Positions 6,901-11,274 of a stretch of 11,274 nucleotides of DNA are shown here, one piece after another. The stretch spans positions 1 through 11,274 of the forward strand of contig JAEDMC010000099.1 of the NCBI GenBank assembly GCA_016303225.1. Reading direction: 5' to 3'. The notes beneath the pieces were generated by a model. That model was not told the DNA's origin, searched no databases, and worked only from the letters and a program-made list of their open reading frames with translations. Within the stretch, counting starts at the first letter, position 1; each line of letters begins with the position of its first letter. The DNA is from Kiritimatiellia bacterium (GTDB lineage Bacteria; Verrucomicrobiota; Kiritimatiellia; RFP12; UBA1067). The position numbers and the translations under genes are program-made.

Positions 6901-7457
6901 TGTCGCAGGACGTCAAGGAACTCGCCGCACGGTTCGGGATGGACGAGGAAAAGACGTACGGATTCATCACGAATGCGCTGTCCGTCGGCGACCTGCCGAC
7001 CACGGGAGATGACTTTGACCGGATCCTGCCGGCCATGTCTCTTTTCGCGGACGAAGACTCGGCTGCCGCGTTCGAGGCAAAGAAGCGGGAGATTGCCGAG
7101 GCGTTGCAGTCGATGTTCGAGGAGTATAAGGGCGTCTATGTCGATCTCGTCGATGCCTACAGCGTGACGCCGGCCGAGCTGTGGAAAAGCGGCAAGCAGG
7201 GAGTCCCCTCGCCCTTGCCGCCTGGGAAACCCGCGTACCTCGTCATGGAGGGCGAATGGTACGATGCCATCGAATGCGGTGAGAAGCGCATCGAGTACCG
7301 CGACATCAGCGCGAAGTACATACCGGTCTTCCGTGACAAGCATCCGAAGTGCGTGCGGCTGGCCTACGGCTATACGACACGGCAGATGATCTGGGAAATC
7401 GAGAGAATCGTCGAGGACTGGTATTTTGAGATCCACCTTGGCAAGCGGCTGCAGTAG
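3996..7457 (+). CDS. hsdR: Type I restriction endonuclease subunit HsdR with C-terminal ASCH domain
   Basis: HsdR is the motor and nuclease of the type I RM complex: it translocates DNA after HsdS binds an unmodified site and cuts at a distance. The 1153-residue product has an N-terminal nuclease domain with Asp157 and Glu171-x-Lys173 (PD-ExK type). Helicase motifs follow: STGSGKT (331-337), DECH (446-449), GFTGTP (471-476) and QAFSRTNRI (from 732). After the helical region, a proline-rich linker (PSPLPPGKP) leads to residues 1078-1153, an ASCH (PUA-like) domain: GEWYDAIECGEKRIEYRD with Gly1095, Lys1097, Glu1100 and Arg1102, ending HLGKRLQ. The fusion explains a length about 100 residues beyond EcoR124I HsdR. 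aaggaggt (3983-3990) sets the ATG. Core motifs look intact. The ASCH role is unknown. Confidence 0.95.
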   Translation: MNYDRLAECPQFTVVNEYVPELEVGSGAHESEAQLERKFISILEGQGYEYLNTLTEESDLVANLRVQMEKLNHVALREGTFSDREWERFYREVLSNPRDHVVEKTAKFQEIRRFDFEFDDHRHANLMIFDAENVNNNRLQVINQYEEHGGRHEVRYDVTVLVNGLPVVHVELKRRGVALREAFNQIKRYNRDGFWAGDALFEWVQVFVISNGTETKYYANTTRDNHVREMNSRAVRSGRKTSNSFEFTSYWADARNRRISDLTDFAKTFFAQQTLRNILAKFCVFTEERLLMVMRPYQIAATERILERIRIASNGRRMLGTVDAGGYIWHSTGSGKTLTSFKTAQLATKLDGVERVLFVVDRQDLDNQTQREYNRFQRDCVKGTVDTGALTAQLSDAMVADAHGAPIPKSKIVITTIQKLSIFVKNNPPGSRHAGIYDRHVVLIFDECHRSQFGKMHEEITRRFKKYHIFGFTGTPIFAKNASSGGNPNMRTTEQAFGARLHQYTIVDAIQDQNVLPFHVETVGKVAPRADIQDKDVPSIDIENALLKPERIAAVVKHILDHFADKTLRAKDYVLHGERMNGFNSIFAVSSVKAAMRYYEEFKRQLAELPEEHPMKRLKFATIFTYCPNEEDPEDAALDGGGDVTQLDRTSRAFLESAIADYNALFPRSGRTSFGAGDGDQFHNYYMDVSEKMKTRKLDLLIVVNMFLTGFDATTLNTLWVDKNLKLHGLLQAFSRTNRILNSVKTCGNIVCFRNLEDQTNEAISLFGDRDAAGIVKIRTFDEYYSTGYTDTKGRRTKPYVELVAALKEEFPLGEEIVGVVAVRKFVMLFGDILRRLNVLRIFDEFSDDRVARQILSDYDLQNYKSLYLDFYDQLRGQRQGAAENINDDIVFEMDTIRQFDVNIDYILQMIEQYHGSNCKDRDLLGKINDLLGSSAQLRPKRKLIGAFIHSYNSSAGQVNWAAFVIEKLSQDVKELAARFGMDEEKTYGFITNALSVGDLPTTGDDFDRILPAMSLFADEDSAAAFEAKKREIAEALQSMFEEYKGVYVDLVDAYSVTPAELWKSGKQGVPSPLPPGKPAYLVMEGEWYDAIECGEKRIEYRDISAKYIPVFRDKHPKCVRLAYGYTTRQMIWEIERIVEDWYFEIHLGKRLQ

Positions 7458-7460
7458 ACG

Positions 7461-8204
7461 ATGGAAAAGAACGACTTCAAGGCGTTGCCGGACGAGCTGA
7501 AGCCGCGCGAGCAGTTGCGCCGTGCGGCAAGTCCGCGAGACGTGAGCGAGGAATCCCTGCTCGCGATCCTGCTCAAGACCGGGGCGAACGGGTGCGATGT
7601 CGTCGAGCTGGCGAGGCGGCTCCTGAAGGCGTTCGGGTCGTTGCATGCGCTCGTGCGGGCGGACGGGCGGCAACTGGAGAGAACGATCAAGGACTACAAT
7701 CGGTCGCATCCCGAAAAGCGCATTCTCGGCATCGGACCGGTCAAGGCGCTTGAGCTGACGGCGGCTTTCGAACTCGTGCGACGCGGATTTGAACCGAAGG
7801 CGGACGACGTGCGGCTCCGGCGGGTGACGACATCGGAAGACGCTTATGACGTTTTCAAGCGGGGACTCGCTCTCGGCGACGAACAGGAGAACTTCTACGT
7901 GTTGCCGCTTGACGCGAAAAGCCATCCGCTTTGCGAGGCGGTGCGCGTGACGCGAGGTACCCTTGACCGGTCGCCGGTACATGTGCGCGAAGTGTTCAAG
8001 GACGCGATCAAGTGGGGCGCTCACGCCGTCATGGTCGCGCATAACCATCCGAGCGGAGACCCGACGCCAAGCGCGGAGGACATCGTCTTGACGAGGTGCC
8101 TTGTCGAGGCTTCGGCGGTGGTCGGGATTCCGCTTGTGGATCATCTTGTTTTGGGGGCTGGTCGATTTGTCTCCCTGCGTGAAAGAGGTGACGTAATGTT
8201 CTGA
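7461..8204 (+). CDS. radC: RadC-family JAMM metalloprotein
   Basis: RadC (UPF0758) has an N-terminal helix-hairpin-helix region and a C-terminal JAB/MPN metal-binding domain. Its biochemical role is unsettled despite the old DNA-repair name, and copies on mobile and defence islands are frequent. The 247-residue product shows GIGPVKALEL (90-99), HVREVFKDAIKW, and the JAMM motif HNHPSGDPTPSAED (194-207) with metal ligands His194, His196 and Asp207. The start is 3 bp after the hsdR stop with no clear ribosome-binding site, which suggests translational coupling and shared expression with hsdR. It is slightly longer than typical RadC (about 225 residues) but appears complete. Confidence 0.93.
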   Translation: MEKNDFKALPDELKPREQLRRAASPRDVSEESLLAILLKTGANGCDVVELARRLLKAFGSLHALVRADGRQLERTIKDYNRSHPEKRILGIGPVKALELTAAFELVRRGFEPKADDVRLRRVTTSEDAYDVFKRGLALGDEQENFYVLPLDAKSHPLCEAVRVTRGTLDRSPVHVREVFKDAIKWGAHAVMVAHNHPSGDPTPSAEDIVLTRCLVEASAVVGIPLVDHLVLGAGRFVSLRERGDVMF

Positions 8205-8267
8205 TTCAAATCCTCAAACAGAGGTGTTTATCATCTCCTAATCAAGGACATGAGCGGAACATTGATT

Positions 8268-8276
8268 TGTTATAAT
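8268..8276 (+). promoter_or_regulatory. Extended -10 promoter for the ASCH gene group
   Basis: TGT followed by TATAAT (8271-8276) is a perfect -10 with a TGn extension, 64-72 bp past the radC stop. No strong -35 is seen. A start near 8283 would give the ATG at 8308 a short leader and rule out the in-frame ATG at 8275, which overlaps the -10. The 70-bp gap after radC contains only a small cctc/gagg hairpin besides this. Confidence 0.45.
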
Positions 8277-8307
8277 GCGTAGCATAGACAAGAAGTGCGA
8301 AGCCGAG

Positions 8308-8994
8308 ATGCCCAAGCACAATGTCACCGTTCCGCTTCGGTTCGGGATGTGGGAGGCCGAAAGCTGGTCGCTGATGCTCATCTGCTGCAAGAAGGTGCGA
8401 AAGGCCAGCGACGAAGACATGCTTAACGACACCGAGACAGCGCTCATGAACCTCGGGCTGTCGGAGGATGACATCTACTATGGCGGTTATGGCAGCAAGG
8501 AAGGCGGGTATGTCTGGATCGTATCGCATCCTGACATGCCGCAGTGTGTGAAAGACCGCCTTGCCCGTGAGGATGCGGAGGAAGAAGCGGCGGAGGAAGA
8601 GCGGCAGCGGCTCGAGTACGAGGCGGCACAGAAGCAGCAGGCCGAGGAAACGGCGCGGCTGATCAAGGACCTTGCCGCAGGCAAGTTGAAGTCGTCGACA
8701 GCCGATGGTTTCCTTGTGCTGGCCGGTGAGTTCTACGATGCCATCGAGTCGGGGGAGAAGACGGTCGAAACCCGCGAGTTTTCCGCCTACAACCTCAAGC
8801 GGACGATTGGCCTCACGTCGATTCGCCTGCAACGTGGTTATGGGCATCCGGGCAAGCCGCCGAAGAAGATGCGGTACGAGGTGACGAGGGTGGCGCTGGA
8901 GGATGAGGACGAACGCGAGTGTGATCCGTACAAGGTCCCCAAGGGATTCGTCCCCGCGTACATCAACCTGCACCTTGGCAAGCGTCTTGACTGA
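8308..8994 (+). CDS. Coiled-coil protein with C-terminal ASCH domain
   Basis: The 228-residue product has three parts: an unrecognised N-terminal domain (about 1-90, including GMWEAESWSLMLICC); a charged Glu/Ala/Gln-rich helix (about 94-128) that is probably a coiled coil; and an ASCH domain (about 133-228) with GEFYDAIESGEKTVETRE. Gly149, Lys151, Glu154 and Arg156 form the GxKxxExR signature, and the end is HLGKRLD. ASCH is a PUA-like fold; members are proposed RNA binders and some are ribonucleases or N4-acetylcytidine hydrolases. The domain is clearly related to the one at the end of HsdR. I chose ATG 8308 because the in-frame ATG at 8275 lies in the -10 box and lacks a ribosome-binding site; 8308 also has only a weak one. 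Function is unknown; a partner or regulator of HsdR is possible. Confidence 0.8.
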   Translation: MPKHNVTVPLRFGMWEAESWSLMLICCKKVRKASDEDMLNDTETALMNLGLSEDDIYYGGYGSKEGGYVWIVSHPDMPQCVKDRLAREDAEEEAAEEERQRLEYEAAQKQQAEETARLIKDLAAGKLKSSTADGFLVLAGEFYDAIESGEKTVETREFSAYNLKRTIGLTSIRLQRGYGHPGKPPKKMRYEVTRVALEDEDERECDPYKVPKGFVPAYINLHLGKRLD

Positions 8995-9008
8995 AAGGAG
9001 CGATTGCG

Positions 9009-10652
9009 ATGAGTGCGAAAGAGGAAACGGTGACGATCACGCGGCATTTTACGGTTGACATGGAGAAGTATGCTGCCAAGCGAAAGACGGAGGCGAGCAT
9101 CCCGTATGATGCAGAAGGTGCCGACGAGTCTGACGAGCTGGATGAGGCGGAAGCGATTCAAATTGTCAAGAAATTGCTGGGCGGGAGATCCTGGGCTGAA
9201 TATAATGAAACCGTAATGAGCAACGGTCTTCGTAAGCTTCCAATAGAGAACGGCGTATTGGCTCGGTTCAGTCAGAAGACGGGGGTGGGGTGTTATCCTG
9301 CGCACTTCTGGGGATGCGTCGATGACCTTGGTACGGTCATGTCCATTGTCGCGGGCACTGATAATAGCGAGGAGGAAGAGCGCTATTGGCTGACGACAGA
9401 TACTGGAAAATATCAGATAGTTATTGGATGCGATCCGGCGTTCGCCTGTTCTGGATTCGTTGAAGTTGTCCTTCCCCAGTGTGCGAGTGCCCGTGCCTAC
9501 TACTTCGACCCGCGTGTCGCCGCAGCGTTCATTGAGGCGAACAGAGGTGCGCTCAAGCGTAAAAACGCACCGGAGGAAGACGAGTTTCCACCTCTCAATG
9601 TGAAGGTGCCGACGGAGGCGGAAGCTTGGCGCATTTTGGCCGAAACGACGGCTGAGCAGGGAATGGACGCCAATAGCTGGGAACGCGCAGGCGTTGTGAC
9701 CGCGACAACGTGGATTAGGAAGAACGGTGAGATCATCTACAACCCGGCGAAGGGAAACCACCAGCTGGATCCGATGATCATGCAGCTTGAGAACCGCATC
9801 ATGATGCTCAATTCGTGCTGCTGGCTGACAAATGGCATCCCGGTTGGCGAAAGATGCCTGAAGATGGCGTCGATGGCCCGGAATTTCGCCGAACAACGTG
9901 AACAGCATTACCGGCGGCTTGCGGAATGGATCGAGAATGATGTCGCCCCGCGAGCAACGGCAGCATTGAAAGATATGGAACGTGAGTGCTGGAAGGAATT
10001 GGGCAGGCATCTTTGGGAAGGCGACTTGCTGAGAAAATTTGTGTGGAAGCCGAAAGCGGGACAGAAAAACTTCGCTTGGCGGAGTTATGAAGCGGAATTG
10101 AAGAAATTGGCGGAGCCGATTTTTGACGAGTACGAGGAGCGTCTGAATGAAAACAATCGCCTCGTAAATCCCTGTAGGTGTTCTGATGGTAGTTGGGAAC
10201 AGGAACATGTTGCCGTTTGCGAGGGGGTTGAGCGTTGGATGGGAAGGGATTGTCTGAAGACGCCATGTGTACCGTGCTTTTCTCCTGTCATCTGCTACAA
10301 AGATGAGGAGAAGAATCCGTATTTCGACAAGGATGACGATTTGAGCATGATTTGGTTGGCCGAGTTCTACTATTGCGAAAGCTCGACCGTCCAACTGTCG
10401 GCAGCGAAATGCGAACTTGATCACGGGCGATGCAATGCCGCGATCCTGAACGCAAAGTTGCCGTATGGCAAAAAACTCATTGCCGCCGCACTGGAGCTGT
10501 CATTGAAGGAACTAGACAATCGCCTTGTATATGAAGATCCGTATCCGATTACGGATAATGACAACTTTCATTGTTTCCTCGACCAGTGGCGATTTAGTCC
10601 TGACGAGTTTCCGTGGGAGAAATACCTGGCGATGCTAACGACTAGGTCTTGA
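9009..10652 (+). CDS. Hypothetical protein with Cys/His cluster
   Basis: I do not recognise this 547-residue protein. It starts at an ATG with aaggag 10 nt upstream and 14 bp after the preceding gene, so it is probably in the same operon. The N-terminal 50 residues are highly charged, with an acidic stretch at about 33-49. The middle has long helical segments rich in Glu, Arg and Trp (about 300-385). A compact cluster Cys389, Cys391, His400, Cys404, Cys415, Cys420, Cys423 and Cys429 could bind one or two zinc ions. No signal peptide or membrane segment is seen. No nuclease, helicase or transferase motif stands out. GC content appears lower than in hsdM and hsdR. A long antisense frame exists but lacks start signals and operon context. 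Confidence 0.75.
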   Translation: MSAKEETVTITRHFTVDMEKYAAKRKTEASIPYDAEGADESDELDEAEAIQIVKKLLGGRSWAEYNETVMSNGLRKLPIENGVLARFSQKTGVGCYPAHFWGCVDDLGTVMSIVAGTDNSEEEERYWLTTDTGKYQIVIGCDPAFACSGFVEVVLPQCASARAYYFDPRVAAAFIEANRGALKRKNAPEEDEFPPLNVKVPTEAEAWRILAETTAEQGMDANSWERAGVVTATTWIRKNGEIIYNPAKGNHQLDPMIMQLENRIMMLNSCCWLTNGIPVGERCLKMASMARNFAEQREQHYRRLAEWIENDVAPRATAALKDMERECWKELGRHLWEGDLLRKFVWKPKAGQKNFAWRSYEAELKKLAEPIFDEYEERLNENNRLVNPCRCSDGSWEQEHVAVCEGVERWMGRDCLKTPCVPCFSPVICYKDEEKNPYFDKDDDLSMIWLAEFYYCESSTVQLSAAKCELDHGRCNAAILNAKLPYGKKLIAAALELSLKELDNRLVYEDPYPITDNDNFHCFLDQWRFSPDEFPWEKYLAMLTTRS

Positions 10653-10670
10653 CAGAAAGGAGCATCATAA

Positions 10671-10916
10671 ATGTTTGGCAATTTCAGGTGCATCAATAGT
10701 GATAACAGAAAACGCCCCGTTTGCTGTGTTGACACGCTGGGGAAGGCAAAAAACTGGTGGTCGTAAACGACAGCGAGCTGGAGCTGACGACAGGGCGAGG
10801 GCCTGACGATTCGCAAGCTGACGCGCGGCAATCCGACGATGAAGGCGATGTTCGCCGCTATCGCGGACAAGTCTGTTGACGGACAGGAGGAGGAACATGT
10901 CGAGGAAACGGTGTGA
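10671..10916 (+). pseudogene. Small gene with two frame changes (degenerate, misread, or recoded)
   Basis: An ATG at 10671 with aaagg 11 nt upstream opens a frame that stops at 10766 (31 residues, ending GKAKNWWS). The GC-ended coding signal does not stop there: it moves to the -1 frame (LVVVNDSELELTTG), then returns to the original frame (LTIRKLTRGNPTMKAMFAAI) and ends at 10916, inside the next gene. Adding one A to the A6 run at 10748-10753 and removing the c at 10796 gives one uninterrupted 81-residue protein that I do not recognise. The A run with the following c is A AAA AAC in phase, a known -1 slippery heptamer. Two compensating indels favour decay or sequencing error; recoding is less likely. 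Confidence 0.5.
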
Positions 10917-11187
10917 GGACTGCATTCACATCTGCGGGGCGGATGTCTTCCGGTCTTTCACGAAATGGAAGTGCGGGAGTGCGGCGAGTCCGCGTTATGG
11001 GACGTGGGTTCATCCCCTGCGTGATGCGGAGGCGGTGCAGTCTTGCGAACAATTCAAGGAGGCACCTGACACGACGCTGCGCAATCGACTCTTTGAGGAA
11101 TCGGCCAAGAAGAAATATCCAAGATGGTGGGATCCCAAACGACTTCTCGTCATGGATCGTCTTTGGGAGCTTCGGCATCGGAAGTGA
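10897..11187 (+). CDS. Small four-cysteine protein, possibly zinc-binding
   Basis: The 96-residue product begins MSRKRCEDCIHICG and has Cys6, Cys9, Cys13, Cys26 and Cys50. The pattern CxxC, then WKCG and SCEQF, is typical of small zinc-binding proteins found on phages and integrative elements, but I cannot name a family. The C-terminal half is basic and helical (KKKYPRWWDPKRLL). The ATG follows ggaggagg by a few bases, which makes it a better start than an in-frame TTG at 10876. It overlaps the end of the preceding broken gene by 20 bp. Confidence 0.65.
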   Translation: MSRKRCEDCIHICGADVFRSFTKWKCGSAASPRYGTWVHPLRDAEAVQSCEQFKEAPDTTLRNRLFEESAKKKYPRWWDPKRLLVMDRLWELRHRK

Positions 11188-11274
11188 GGTGCTTATCACC
11201 TTCGCACGCTTATCCCTGTTTTTTCATAGCCGCTGAAAAGCGCGGTTTTCTGCGCTGGAACGTCGGCTTATCAC
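11188..11274 (+). other. Right edge, short hairpins, no clear gene
   Basis: Directly after the stop codon ggtg-cttat-cacc (11188-11200) forms a short stem. cgct-gaaa-agcg (11231-11242) is followed by ggttttct, a weak terminator candidate. gcttatcac occurs twice (11191-11199 and at the window end), which may be the start of a repeat continuing outside the window. Confidence 0.25.

Noticed and set aside
5934..8144. 736-residue minus-strand open frame opposite hsdR and radC
   Set aside because: Antisense shadow crossing two clearly real genes with intact catalytic motifs.
8205..8240. Intrinsic terminator after radC
   Set aside because: The only stem (cctc/gagg) is 4 bp and is not followed by a proper T-tract.
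8838..10424. 528-residue minus-strand open frame
   Set aside because: The plus-strand frame 9009-10652 has a good ribosome-binding site and operon spacing; the minus frame has neither and crosses into the ASCH gene.
1..11274. CRISPR array, tRNA or rRNA genes
   Set aside because: I saw no regularly spaced repeats, tRNA cloverleaf with a matching TPsiC arm, or rRNA motifs on either strand.

Overview
This GC-rich window carries a complete type I restriction-modification (RM) locus in the order hsdM, hsdS, a toxin-antitoxin pair on the opposite strand, hsdR, then radC. A looser set of accessory genes follows. The organism cannot be fixed from the sequence. High GC, GC-ended codons and a CTCTGCG-type intergenic repeat at the left edge would suit an uncultured Planctomycetes-Verrucomicrobia-type or similar bacterium, but that is a weak guess. 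The accessory genes and the compositional mosaic fit a defence island or integrated element.

Region 1-492 has no convincing protein gene. It has an extended -10 promoter (107-115) followed by a strongly structured segment. From memory of the family, 122 to about 409 resembles a HEARO / omega-RNA, the guide RNA of IscB nucleases, but no iscB is present. hsdM (493-2055) and hsdS (2052-3320) overlap by ATGA and encode the methyltransferase and the two-domain specificity subunit. A DinJ/RelB-type antitoxin and YoeB-type toxin (3923-3382, minus strand) lie between hsdS and hsdR, the slot the anticodon nuclease gene prrC occupies in the E. coli prr locus. A perfect 6-1-6 palindrome sits between the antitoxin and hsdR, where it could control both.

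hsdR (3996-7457) has the usual nuclease and translocase motifs plus a C-terminal ASCH (PUA-like) domain not expected in the family. radC starts 3 bp after it. A separate gene (8308-8994) encodes a coiled coil followed by a second copy of the same ASCH domain, with short stretches identical at the nucleotide level. Downstream are a 547-residue protein of unknown function with a Cys/His cluster (9009-10652), a small gene whose coding signal changes frame twice (10671-10916), and a small four-cysteine protein (10897-11187).

Working model (inference): a type IC-like RM system extended with ASCH domains that may sense modified bases or RNA, with an mRNA-cutting toxin as a second layer and an orphan guide-like RNA in the hsdM leader. 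Least certain are the RNA identity, all promoters, and the function of everything after radC.
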